17,424 nucleotides of DNA from Candidatus Pacearchaeota archaeon ex4484_71 (GCA_002254395.1 NJDN01000004.1:1-17424), one strand, 5' to 3'; counted from the first letter of the stretch, positions 6,760 to 14,436 are shown. A program made the numbers and translations. Notes: generated by a model from the letters alone, not told the origin.

Positions 6760-8307
6760 ATGGAATTTCTAAAGAATATAAAGCCAAGAGAATATCAGGA
6801 ATCTATTTATAAGACGTGTGTAAAAAAGAATTGCCTCGTAGTCCTGCCTACCGGACTCGGAAAGACACTCATTGCTGTGATGGTAACAATAGATAGGATG
6901 AAGAAATACCCGGGTGAGAAAGTTTTAATATTAGCCCCTACTAAACCGTTGGTTGAACAACATATAGAATCTTTTAAAAAAAATCTCCCTGAACTGTTTG
7001 CAGACATGCAACTTTTTACCGGAAGTATTAAAGCTGAAAAAAGAAAAAAAATTTGGCAAACAGCAGACATAATCTTTTCAACTCCACAATGTGTCGCAAA
7101 TGACGTAAAAAAAAGACTCTACAACCTTGAGGACGTTTGCCTACTTATAGAAGATGAGGCACATAGGTGTGTTAAAAACTATTCTTATAATATTGTCGCT
7201 AAAAAGTATCTACAACAATCAAGACATCCTAGAATATTGGGGCTAACTGCATCTCCTGGAAGCGATCACTCGAAAATAAAAGATATCTGCAGAAACCTCT
7301 CAATAGAAGAAGTGGAACTAAGAACAAGGGAAAGCCCGGATGTAAAAAAATATCTTCAAGAACTAAAATTTAAAAAAATAGAAGTAGAACTACCAAAAGA
7401 ATTCGAAGAGATTAGATCTTCACTAAAAAAGCTATACTCTTTTTACATTGATAACTTAAGAAGGGGGAACTTTTTAAGAGGGTCCGACAATAAGATAACT
7501 CTATTGGAACTCCAAAAAAAATTACAATCACAAATATCCCGAAATTATAAAAGTTGGAGCGCGTACTCTGCAGTTAGCGATTGTGCTCAGGCAATAAAAA
7601 TAAGTCACGCCATAGAACTTCTTGAAACACAAACAATAGAAGGATTATCAAAATACTTAAAAAAACTCTACACGCAAGCATCCAAAAAACAGAGCAAGGG
7701 GGTAGTAAATTTAGTTAAAAAATCTGAATTTACCCTGGCGTTTTTAACATCACAAAGGCTGTTGCAAAAAGGAATCGAGCACCCAAAAATTAAGAAAATT
7801 GTGGAAATCATAAAATCCCAGGAAAAGGGAAGCAAAAGAATAATCTTTTCCCAGTTTAGAGATACTTCCACAGTAATCTCAAGAGAGGTAAACAAAATCG
7901 AAGGCGTAAAATCAAAGGTCTTTGTAGGACAAACAAAAAAACAAGAATCAGGGTTGACACAAAAAGAACAAAAAAAGATAATACAAGAATTCCGAGAAGG
8001 AAAAATAAATACGCTTTGTGCAACGTCCATAGGAGAAGAGGGATTAGACATACCGGAGGTAAATTCCGTGATATTCTACGAACCAGTATCCTCTGCAATA
8101 AGATCAATACAAAGAAGAGGACGAACTGCAAGACTTGATAAAGGAGAACTTATAATATTAATCACAAAGAATACTCGTGACCAAAGAAGCTACTTTACTT
8201 CAAGATCAAGGGAGAGGAAAATGGGAAAATCAATAGAGGAAATACAGAAACACCTAAAAAATAACGGAAAAATCGCACCTGAAGAAATTCAAAAAAAACT
8301 CTTGTAA
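6760..8307 (+). CDS. hef: Hef-type DEAH helicase (FANCM/Hef helicase half)
   Basis: Hef unwinds and remodels stalled replication forks and branched DNA. The 515-residue product has the superfamily 2 motifs in order: Q-motif-like REYQ (10-13), Walker A PTGLGKT (30-36), a TPQ motif Ib (FSTPQ), DEAH (132-135), motif III LTASPG, a long helical insertion characteristic of Hef/FANCM between the two RecA lobes (roughly 200-330), FSQFRD in lobe 2, GEEGLDIPEV, and motif VI QRRGRTAR (451-458). Euryarchaeal Hef normally continues into an XPF nuclease; here the frame stops at 8305-8307 right after an A8 run (8291-8298), and the nuclease starts 2 nt later in another frame. A -1 shift at A_AAA_AAA would fuse the two into 737 residues, the size of full Hef. 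The start is the only ATG consistent with the 3-nt gap to the preceding gene. Confidence 0.93.
   Translation: MEFLKNIKPREYQESIYKTCVKKNCLVVLPTGLGKTLIAVMVTIDRMKKYPGEKVLILAPTKPLVEQHIESFKKNLPELFADMQLFTGSIKAEKRKKIWQTADIIFSTPQCVANDVKKRLYNLEDVCLLIEDEAHRCVKNYSYNIVAKKYLQQSRHPRILGLTASPGSDHSKIKDICRNLSIEEVELRTRESPDVKKYLQELKFKKIEVELPKEFEEIRSSLKKLYSFYIDNLRRGNFLRGSDNKITLLELQKKLQSQISRNYKSWSAYSAVSDCAQAIKISHAIELLETQTIEGLSKYLKKLYTQASKKQSKGVVNLVKKSEFTLAFLTSQRLLQKGIEHPKIKKIVEIIKSQEKGSKRIIFSQFRDTSTVISREVNKIEGVKSKVFVGQTKKQESGLTQKEQKKIIQEFREGKINTLCATSIGEEGLDIPEVNSVIFYEPVSSAIRSIQRRGRTARLDKGELIILITKNTRDQRSYFTSRSRERKMGKSIEEIQKHLKNNGKIAPEEIQKKLL
8291..8298 (+). other. A8 run at the helicase/nuclease junction, candidate -1 slippage site
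   Basis: In the helicase frame the run reads A_AAA_AAA followed by CTC, a slippery arrangement. A -1 slip leads into the nuclease frame, which has no stop from 8283 on. It may equally be a homopolymer length error or the site of a true gene fission. Confidence 0.4.
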
Positions 8308-8309
8308 AA

Positions 8310-8972
8310 ATGAAAAAATTCGTAGACATCTTTGAACCTTCAAAAAAAGTCAGAAACAAAAAGATTCATTCACAAGAGATAGTAATAGATTTCAGAGAGA
8401 AGAATTCATTGGTGCCCTTTGAATTAATCTCAATGGGAGCAAGAGTAACTTTCAAGCAACTAGAAGTGGGGGATTATATTATAGGGAAGACAGTAATTGA
8501 AAGAAAAACTTTCTCAGACCTTATTTCCTCTATCATAGATAAAAGAATTTTTAGTCAATCTATAAACTTAACAAAAGCTGAAGAGAGACTAATTATCATT
8601 GAGGGACCTCAACAAATTGCGAATAAAAAAATAAATGAAAATGTTATCGCAGGAGCACTTCTTTCGATTACACTAAAAAATAAAATCCCAATACTCTTTA
8701 CAAAAAACGCCGAAGAGACTGCAAGATATGTTTATTTGATATCCCAAAAGAAAAACAAAGAACATCCTTTAAACATAACAAAAAAAACTCTTACTGAAAA
8801 AGAAAGAAAACTGTTCATATTGGAATCTTTCCCAAAGATAGGTCCAACAAAAGCGAGGAAATTGCTTGAGAAATTTGGATCCATAAAAAAAATAATAAAC
8901 GCCCCCGTGGAAGATATTGAGAAAGTAATTGGAAAATCTGCCAATGAATTAAAAAGAATTATTGAAAAATAA
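8310..8972 (+). CDS. hef: XPF/ERCC4-type nuclease with tandem HhH (Hef nuclease half)
   Basis: The 220-residue product is the structure-specific nuclease half of Hef, which cuts 3'-flap and fork DNA as a dimer. Active-site residues are visible: D27 in IDFRE, D55 in the VGDY segment, and the signature E64-R65-K66-x3-D70 (ERKTFSD). Residues from about 165 on form a helix-hairpin-helix pair (FPKIGPTKARKLLEKFG, then VEDIEKVIGKS), the DNA-binding and dimer region. It follows the helicase stop by 2 nt. The nuclease frame stays open upstream of its ATG to 8283, across the A8 run, so frameshifted helicase ribosomes could enter it. It may instead be a separate protein, like the crenarchaeal stand-alone XPF. 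Convergent with the M16 peptidase gene, 3 nt apart. Confidence 0.92.
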   Translation: MKKFVDIFEPSKKVRNKKIHSQEIVIDFREKNSLVPFELISMGARVTFKQLEVGDYIIGKTVIERKTFSDLISSIIDKRIFSQSINLTKAEERLIIIEGPQQIANKKINENVIAGALLSITLKNKIPILFTKNAEETARYVYLISQKKNKEHPLNITKKTLTEKERKLFILESFPKIGPTKARKLLEKFGSIKKIINAPVEDIEKVIGKSANELKRIIEK

Positions 8973-8975
8973 AAA

Positions 8976-10190
8976 TTACTCTTTGGAAGGAACAAGCGCA
9001 AAAAGGCTGTATCCTCCTTCACGGACAAGACTCGCCATCTTCCTCACGTCTTCTTTATTCACAGACTCTATCTCTTTCTCAAATTCATAAAAATCTTCTG
9101 CTCTTGTATGAACCTCGCTAACAAATAAATTCTCAACTTGGGACTGCGAATCTTCGAGAGAGATCTGATAATTCCCAATCATCTGATCTTTTATCTTTTT
9201 TAACTCTTCGTCCTCAAAACCTTCTGCAACTTTCTTAAATTCTTCAAGAATTAATTTTTCAACTTCTTCAACATTTTCTCTTTTTGTTCCAACATAAATA
9301 ATATTATGTGCAAAATACTTCCCAATTTGGGAATACCCCCTAATTGCATATGCTAAATTTCTTTTTTCTCTGATCTGCCTAAAAAGTCTGGAGGACATTC
9401 CCTCCGCCATGGTTGTTGTTAACACTTTTGCAACTTTGCTACCCGGATCTTCTGCAATAGGTACATGATATGCAAAAATCAAAACAGCTTGGTCAATCCC
9501 TTTTCTAGTCTCAATACGCTTTTCATTTTTTCTCTTTATCTCTTTAAAATCATCTGAAGCAGACTTCCTGCCGAATTCATCCTTTACTTTTGAAAAAACA
9601 TAATCCTCATCCGCATCTCCAACAACAACCACAACTAAATTTTCAGAAACATATGTTTCTTGAAACTTTTTAAGAATATCCCCTTTACTAATTTTCTGTA
9701 AAGTAGACTCAGACCCCAGAATCCCTTTAGACATAGTGCCCTCATATAAACACTCGTGAATTTTATCGAAAGCGTACGAAGAAGGATTGTCCCTATAAAG
9801 CTTCATCTCCTCGAAGATGACTCTTCTTTCTTTCTCAATTTCCTCCTCAGAGAACAAAGGGTTTTTAACCATATCCATTAAGACATCAAAACCAATTTCA
9901 TAATTTCGTGAGGGCATCTTACACCAATATCCTACCATCTCCTCAGAAGTAAACCCATTTAGCTCTCCCCCATTTTTTTCAATCTCCTCTGCAATTTGAT
10001 TTGATGTTCTAGTCTTCGTCCCCTTGTATAATAAATGCTCAATAAAATGAGATATCCCCTTTTCAGAAAGTTCCTCTGTATTAGATCCTCTTCTTACCCC
10101 TATCAAAATGCTCACAACAGGAAGATTCCTCTTCTCAAAAATAACAGTCACACCGTTCTCAAGAACTTTTTTTGTAAATTTCGCTTTCAT
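8976..10190 (-). CDS. M16 family zinc metallopeptidase (processing-peptidase/PqqL-like)
   Basis: M16 enzymes cleave short or unfolded peptides inside a clamshell. The inverted zinc motif HxxEH is present as HFIEH (H48, E51, H52), and the third ligand lies 77 residues on at E129 within VIFEEMKLYRDNP, the spacing expected for M16. The second, non-catalytic half is complete and holds the conserved substrate-binding Arg and Tyr in RLFRQIREKRNLAYAI. The 404-residue length fits a single-chain bacterial-style M16B unit of two similar halves. There is no signal peptide, so it should act in the cytoplasm. The frame extends to a TTG at 10196, but the ATG at 10190 lies 23 nt from a TATA box and is preferred. 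M16 peptidases are common in bacteria and patchy in archaea, so transfer is possible. Confidence 0.93.
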   Translation of the reverse strand: MKAKFTKKVLENGVTVIFEKRNLPVVSILIGVRRGSNTEELSEKGISHFIEHLLYKGTKTRTSNQIAEEIEKNGGELNGFTSEEMVGYWCKMPSRNYEIGFDVLMDMVKNPLFSEEEIEKERRVIFEEMKLYRDNPSSYAFDKIHECLYEGTMSKGILGSESTLQKISKGDILKKFQETYVSENLVVVVVGDADEDYVFSKVKDEFGRKSASDDFKEIKRKNEKRIETRKGIDQAVLIFAYHVPIAEDPGSKVAKVLTTTMAEGMSSRLFRQIREKRNLAYAIRGYSQIGKYFAHNIIYVGTKRENVEEVEKLILEEFKKVAEGFEDEELKKIKDQMIGNYQISLEDSQSQVENLFVSEVHTRAEDFYEFEKEIESVNKEDVRKMASLVREGGYSLFALVPSKE

Positions 10191-10212
10191 CCCCAAACAA
10201 AATTTTTTAATT

Positions 10213-10220
10213 ATTTAAAT
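10213..10220 (-). promoter_or_regulatory. TATA box of the M16 peptidase gene
   Basis: ATTTAAAT on the minus strand ends 23 nt upstream of the ATG at 10190. The box lies partly in the short gap after the tail-anchored gene. Confidence 0.5.
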
Positions 10221-10225
10221 CTATG

Positions 10226-10465
10226 TCATGCCAAGCCCAAAAAATAGACAAGAGCTCCCAACAGAAACAGTACTAAAAGCACCACCAACCATAATCTCCA
10301 ATTAAAATTAACCTTCTTTTTTACTGACTTTTTCACCTCTTCCTCTACGTTCATCAACTGCTTCCTCTCAAATTCTTCCTGCTTTTGCTTTATTAACAAA
10401 TTTCTTTGCTTTCTCGCCTCCTCAGTTAACTCTCCTTCCAAAGAAAAATCTTCTAACTCTCCCAT
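10226..10465 (-). CDS. Small tail-anchored membrane protein
   Basis: The 79-residue product has a charged, helical N-terminal half (ELTEEARKQRNLLIKQKQEE and a Lys-rich EEEVKKSVKKKV stretch) and a single strong C-terminal membrane span of about 22 residues (LWLVVLLVLFLLGALVYFLG) with only a two-residue tail (LA). With Lys/Arg on its N-terminal side, the anchor should leave the soluble part in the cytoplasm. There is no catalytic motif and I do not recognise the family. It lies between the methyltransferase and the M16 peptidase on the same strand and has its own TATA box 21 nt upstream of its ATG. A partner role for either neighbour cannot be judged. Confidence 0.7.
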   Translation of the reverse strand: MGELEDFSLEGELTEEARKQRNLLIKQKQEEFERKQLMNVEEEVKKSVKKKVNFNWRLWLVVLLVLFLLGALVYFLGLA

Positions 10466-10485
10466 ATGAAGATATATAAAAAAAA

Positions 10486-10495
10486 TATTATAAAT
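10486..10495 (-). promoter_or_regulatory. TATA box of the tail-anchored gene
   Basis: ATTTATAATA on the minus strand ends 21 nt before the ATG at 10465, inside the 31-base gap after the methyltransferase stop. Confidence 0.5.
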
Positions 10496-10496
10496 C

Positions 10497-11258
10497 TTAC
10501 CTATTTTTGAAAACTATGTACCTCTCCCCTCCCAAATCAAATTCATCAAGTATCTCAAATTCTTGTGCTAAAAAATCATGCAACCATTTCCTACTGGCTC
10601 TAAACTTTGTTCTTTTTAACAAGCTCTCTGTAGCAAAACTGATTATCACCCTATCTACAAGAGGAGCAAGTTTAAGCAAAATTTCCTTCGAGAAATCTCT
10701 TTTAATCATCTCAAGAGAATCTAAAACTTTGAATAAAAAAAGGGTTTTATCTCCTCTAAAACCCTTAAATAACCCCGAAAGATTTTCCAAATCAAAAAGA
10801 CTCATATGAACCATCTTTCCATCAATTTTTCTTTCCTCAAAGTATTTATTTCCGAGATTAACGAGTTGCCCAACTGCTTCCACCCCAATATATTTAGTGT
10901 TCCTTGGCAGATAAAAATAACTAAATCCATTAACTCCCGCTCCTAAATCAAATACTGCCCTTTTATCAGAAGATTTTTTGAAAATCCGGGAATAAAGCTC
11001 AGAGTAATAATCTATTCGTTCCCTCGTAGAAATATGTTTAGATAAAAACCATTTTTCATCCCTTTCTTTCAACACAAACAATTTTTTACTTGCGAAAACT
11101 GTGTAAATTTTTCTCAACAAATCTCTTGTTAACCGAATCTTTTCAGAGTCTGAAACATTCCTTTTCTCAAACTTCTTCCAAACTAATTCCACATCTTTTT
11201 TTGGGAGCAGGGAGAAATCTTTCTTTTTAGTAATCCTTTCGTAAATCTCTTTATCCAT
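10497..11258 (-). CDS. SAM-dependent methyltransferase resembling the Arm/Rmt (FmrO) 16S rRNA G1405 family
   Basis: The 253-residue product matches the layout of Arm/Rmt/Kgm enzymes, which make m7G1405 in 16S rRNA. A helical N-terminal domain (about 1-95) ends in HISTRER (residues 75-81; 11016-11036), compared with the HASTKER element I recall for ArmA and RmtB, and then a LY..IF segment. The SAM-binding loop is DLGAGVNGFSY (104-114), at the place of the family's D.(A/G)CGLNPLAL. Further on are LFKVLD (175-180), compared with IFKLL, SFATESL (207-213), compared with SFPTRSL, and a C-terminal EFEILDEFDLGGERYIVFK, compared with EFEIEDKK..GTELIYLIK. The similarity runs end to end, so I am fairly sure of the family, less so of the target base. 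Bacterial members give aminoglycoside resistance; an archaeal member could be a housekeeping rRNA modifier. It diverges from the TGS GTPase gene. Confidence 0.72.
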   Translation of the reverse strand: MDKEIYERITKKKDFSLLPKKDVELVWKKFEKRNVSDSEKIRLTRDLLRKIYTVFASKKLFVLKERDEKWFLSKHISTRERIDYYSELYSRIFKKSSDKRAVFDLGAGVNGFSYFYLPRNTKYIGVEAVGQLVNLGNKYFEERKIDGKMVHMSLFDLENLSGLFKGFRGDKTLFLFKVLDSLEMIKRDFSKEILLKLAPLVDRVIISFATESLLKRTKFRASRKWLHDFLAQEFEILDEFDLGGERYIVFKNR

Positions 11259-11281
11259 AATTTTATTAAATCCTCCCTCGC

Positions 11282-11293
11282 TTAATAAATTAA
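11282..11293. promoter_or_regulatory. Shared AT-rich promoter element between the methyltransferase and TGS GTPase genes
   Basis: TTAATAAATTAA is nearly palindromic. On the minus strand it ends 24 nt before the ATG at 11258, a good TATA position. On the plus strand it ends only 13 nt before the ATG at 11306, so that gene may use another box, perhaps the AT-rich tract at 11261-11271. Confidence 0.35.
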
Positions 11294-11305
11294 CTAATAT
11301 CTAAA

Positions 11306-12235
11306 ATGCCAATAAATGTAAATGATCCGGAATATGTAAAAGCGGAAAAAGAGTTCCATTCTTCAAAAAATCTAGAAGAAAAATTATCTGCACTCAATAA
11401 GATGATTTCCCACGCCCCTTCCCATAAAGGAGCAGAAAACCTAAGACAACAGCTAACCACCCGTAGAAAAAAATTAGAAGCCCTTATAGAAAAAAAGAAG
11501 AAATCAGGAAAATCAAAAAAAGAAGGAATAAGAAAGGGCGACATGCAAGTTGTGATTGTGGGCTTCACAAATTCTGGAAAATCCTCTCTCCTAAAAAGTT
11601 TAACAAATGCTTCACCAAAAATCTCTCCCCACAGATTCACTACTTCAAATCCAGAAATAGGAATCATAGAACATGAAGGAACACAAATTCAATTAATAGA
11701 GAATCCTGCGATAGAAGGAGAATTTTTCGACAGAGGACTTCTAAATTCTGCAGACACCACAATACTTTTAGTTGAAAAAATAGAGGACATAAAAAAGATA
11801 AAAGAAATAATGAAAAAAACCTCCCGAAATGAGATAATTGTACTAAACAAAACAGATCTTTTAACACCCGAACAAAAAAGAAAAACCTCTGCAACTCTCC
11901 AATCAAAGAGATACAATTTCTGTTTAATCTCATCTATAAAAGAACTGAGGAACAACAATCTAGAAGAATTAAAAAAAATCATATTTGATTCATTTAACAT
12001 TTTGAGAATTTTTACAAAAGAACCTGGGAAAGATATAGAAAAGTCGAAACAAAAGCCAATGATTTTAAAACCTGGCGCAACAGTCAAAGACGTGGCTGAA
12101 AAGATCCTTAAAGGATTAAGTAAGAGAATAAAAGAAACAAAAATCTGGGGGCCTTCCTCTAAATTTGGAGGTCAAAAAGTGGGATTAACCCACAAAGTAA
12201 AAGATTTGGACATTGTTGAATTCAAAACAAAATGA
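11306..12235 (+). CDS. TGS-domain GTPase of the OBG/DRG-like family with degenerate G3
   Basis: These GTPases bind ribosomes or tRNA-related targets. The 309-residue product has a Lys-rich helical N-terminus (about 20-80), as in DRG proteins, then the G domain: G1 GFTNSGKS (86-93), a Thr pair at 112-113 in the G2 position (HRFTT), G4 NKTD (181-184) and a G5-like SSIKE (209-213). G3, normally DxPG, reads IENPAI (131-136), so the Mg-coordinating Asp is replaced. From about 231 to 307 lies a TGS domain (PGATVKDVAEKILKG, then KVGLTHKVKDLDIVEF). At 309 residues it is shorter than typical DRG proteins of about 365-400. Convergent with tyrS, two bases apart, and divergent from the methyltransferase. 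A ribosome role is inferred. Confidence 0.85.
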   Translation: MPINVNDPEYVKAEKEFHSSKNLEEKLSALNKMISHAPSHKGAENLRQQLTTRRKKLEALIEKKKKSGKSKKEGIRKGDMQVVIVGFTNSGKSSLLKSLTNASPKISPHRFTTSNPEIGIIEHEGTQIQLIENPAIEGEFFDRGLLNSADTTILLVEKIEDIKKIKEIMKKTSRNEIIVLNKTDLLTPEQKRKTSATLQSKRYNFCLISSIKELRNNNLEELKKIIFDSFNILRIFTKEPGKDIEKSKQKPMILKPGATVKDVAEKILKGLSKRIKETKIWGPSSKFGGQKVGLTHKVKDLDIVEFKTK

Positions 12236-12237
12236 TA

Positions 12238-13191
12238 TTATTTCCATTTCTCCCGTATGGGTTTTATCAACTGTTCTAAATAAAACGAGACAGAATTTTT
12301 TAGATCCAAGGCATGAATATCTCCTCCTTCAAACGCTTTTTCCAAGCCAAGATAATCTTTGAACAACAAATCTCCCCCATACTTCTCCGGACGACTTATC
12401 TTCAACTCTCCAAACTTAGGGAAAATAATCAGCTTTACGATAGAAAGAATAGGATTGTTTTCAACATCTCCTTGAACGCAATACGCTTTGTTTATCTTCT
12501 TTTTTATATCCTCTTCGCTATCCCTTATTGAAATAAAACTATCTTTTATTGAACTTGACATTTTTGTGCCGGGGCCTTTCAAACCAGGTATTAGAGGGGT
12601 AAATAAATACACAACTTTCTGCAACCCAATTTCTTTTGCATTTTCAATTCCAAGCATGTATATCTTTCTTTGATCTGAACCTCCAACAACAAAATTCACA
12701 CCCAATTTTTTAACATCCTCTATTTGCATAAGGGGGTAAATGATTTGAGAAATCTTTGCGTCATCAATTCCCCTAGCGACTTGTTGCATCGCCCTCACTC
12801 CCCGGTTCACGGTAGTCTTAAGTGCTAGCTTTAACACATCCTCAAAATAATCTGGTTTCCTCTGAAAAGAAGTCCCTTTCAAGATTTCTGCTTTCAGCCC
12901 AACTGACTTAAAACCTTCTTCCCATAACTTAAGCTGAGAATTAACAAAATCCCAATCTCCTTTTTTATTTAACCATGTATGCCAGTCTGCTAAAAGAACC
13001 TTCACCTTTATCCCCGCGTTTTGCAAGTCTAAAAGCTTTAGTATTGTAACAAAATGACCAAGGTGAATTTCCCCAGAACATTCATATCCACAATAAACCA
13101 CTCCTTTTTTCATAAACTTCTCTATGTTCTCTTCTCCAACTATCTCTTTCACGTTTCTTTTTATCAGGTCAATTTTCTCCTTCTCTTTCAT
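12238..13191 (-). CDS. tyrS: Tyrosyl-tRNA synthetase, archaeal type
   Basis: Charges tRNA-Tyr with tyrosine. The 317-residue product has the class I motifs HLGH (43-46, HIGH-type) in YCGYECSGEIHLGHF, and KMSSS in GPGTKMSSSIKD. Other segments closely resemble the archaeal enzyme known from Methanocaldococcus: LLADWHTWLNKKG, LALKTTVNRGVRAM, IIYPLMQIEDVKKLGV, VGGSDQRKIYMLG, IKKKINKAYC, RPEKYGGD and HALDLKNSV. Its length matches the compact archaeal type without the bacterial S4 domain. The frame extends to a GTG at 13197, but the ATG at 13189-13191 is better placed, 22 nt from a TATA box. It is divergent from the transporter gene and convergent with the TGS GTPase. Confidence 0.96.
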   Translation of the reverse strand: MKEKEKIDLIKRNVKEIVGEENIEKFMKKGVVYCGYECSGEIHLGHFVTILKLLDLQNAGIKVKVLLADWHTWLNKKGDWDFVNSQLKLWEEGFKSVGLKAEILKGTSFQRKPDYFEDVLKLALKTTVNRGVRAMQQVARGIDDAKISQIIYPLMQIEDVKKLGVNFVVGGSDQRKIYMLGIENAKEIGLQKVVYLFTPLIPGLKGPGTKMSSSIKDSFISIRDSEEDIKKKINKAYCVQGDVENNPILSIVKLIIFPKFGELKISRPEKYGGDLLFKDYLGLEKAFEGGDIHALDLKNSVSFYLEQLIKPIREKWK

Positions 13192-13203
13192 ATTCACACA
13201 AAC

Positions 13204-13221
13204 AATTATTAATTATTAAAT
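13204..13221. promoter_or_regulatory. Overlapping divergent TATA boxes of tyrS and the TctA-like gene
   Basis: The 42-base gap holds one AT tract, AATTATTAATTATTAAA. The part at 13204-13214 ends 20 nt before the plus-strand ATG at 13234, and the part at 13213-13221 ends 22 nt before the minus-strand ATG at 13191. The two promoters therefore overlap and may compete. Confidence 0.45.
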
Positions 13222-13233
13222 CTTTCTTAAGAA

Positions 13234-14418
13234 ATGCTTGCAGAGTTATTATTAGCATTGCTTGCAGGAATATTCGCAGGAATTATAACTGGTTTAACGC
13301 CAGGAATACACATAAACCTCATAGGGGCGTTCTTAATCTCTACTTCCGCTACTCTTTTTTTCAAAATCCCTGGAATCTATCTTGTAATCTTTATAGTCTC
13401 TATGGCAATAACACATACTTTCTTAGATTTCATCCCTTCAATACTTTTAGGATGTCCAGATACAGATACCGAGCTAAGCATTCTTCCAGGACATGAACTA
13501 CTGAAAAAGGGAAAAGGATACGAGGCCATACTTTTAAGCGCGTATGGAGGACTTGCTGCAATCATAATTTTTGTGATTGTTTCATTTCCTTCTATAATTA
13601 TCATGAGGAAGGTCTTCCCCCTATTAAAACAGGTAATGCCATATTTGTTAATCTTTGTATCTATCCTCTTAATATTAACAGAGAGAAAGAAATCAAATGC
13701 CTTGATTGTTTTTCTTCTTACTGGAGCATTGGGATGGATAGTATCCACACTCACGCTTAAGCAACCACTTTTTCCATTGCTAACAGGATTATTTGGATCC
13801 TCTACACTCTTGCTAAGCATAAAGAACAAGACAAAGATTCCAAAACAGAGAATAGTAAAAACAAAACCCCCAATAAAGAAACCTTTACTCGGAGCACTGA
13901 TTGCATCTCCGCTTTGCAGTTTCCTTCCAGGATTGGGAAGTGGACAAGCAGCGGTAATTGGAAACCTAATCTCAAACACTAATCGAAAAGGGTTTTTAGT
14001 GTTGTTAGGGGCAACAAATACCCTAGTAATGGGATTCTCCTTTTTATCTTTATATGCCGTATCAAAAACACGTACTGGTGCAGCACTTGCAATAAAACAT
14101 CTTGCAAATATAACCTCTCAAAAAGAAATAATCTTGATAATCATGACAACCCTTCTAGTAGGGGGCATTGCGTTCTTCTTAACAAAGCATATTGGGATTC
14201 TTTTTTCAAAAAAGATTGATAAAATAAACTACAAATATCTCTCTATAATAACTTTACTAATCCTTTCCTTACTAATATTCTTAATTTCTGGTATTAAAGG
14301 TTTTTTTGTATTCGTAATCTCAACAATTACTGGAATGTATAGCATATCTCTGAAAGTGAAAAGAACAAACATGATGGGGGCCCTTTTAATACCAACTATC
14401 CTCTTTTATCTTCACTAG
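13234..14418 (+). CDS. TctA-like (DUF112) membrane transporter, archaeal type
   Basis: The 394-residue protein has about ten hydrophobic helices and the internal repeat seen in the large subunit of tripartite tricarboxylate transporters. The first copy has GIFAGIITGLTPGIHINLIG near the N-terminus, and the second has SPLCSFLPGLGSGQAAVIGN near residue 225. Between them is the family's conserved region FIPSILLGCPDTDTELSILPGHELL...GYEAI. Bacterial TctA works with TctB and a periplasmic TctC. Neither partner is next to this gene, as is usual for the archaeal single-gene version, so its substrate and mechanism are unknown. The ATG at 13234 lies 20 nt after a TATA box. Confidence 0.87.
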   Translation: MLAELLLALLAGIFAGIITGLTPGIHINLIGAFLISTSATLFFKIPGIYLVIFIVSMAITHTFLDFIPSILLGCPDTDTELSILPGHELLKKGKGYEAILLSAYGGLAAIIIFVIVSFPSIIIMRKVFPLLKQVMPYLLIFVSILLILTERKKSNALIVFLLTGALGWIVSTLTLKQPLFPLLTGLFGSSTLLLSIKNKTKIPKQRIVKTKPPIKKPLLGALIASPLCSFLPGLGSGQAAVIGNLISNTNRKGFLVLLGATNTLVMGFSFLSLYAVSKTRTGAALAIKHLANITSQKEIILIIMTTLLVGGIAFFLTKHIGILFSKKIDKINYKYLSIITLLILSLLIFLISGIKGFFVFVISTITGMYSISLKVKRTNMMGALLIPTILFYLH

Positions 14419-14436
14419 GAAAATTTCCCAGATAAG

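Noticed and set aside
10497..11258. Calling the methyltransferase an acquired aminoglycoside resistance gene
   Set aside because: There are no mobile element signs, base use matches its neighbours, and it has an ordinary archaeal promoter. Only family resemblance can be claimed.
13377..13979. A 200-residue open frame on the minus strand inside the TctA-like gene
   Set aside because: It is the antisense shadow of a strongly recognisable transporter, has no TATA box at its start and no domain-like composition.
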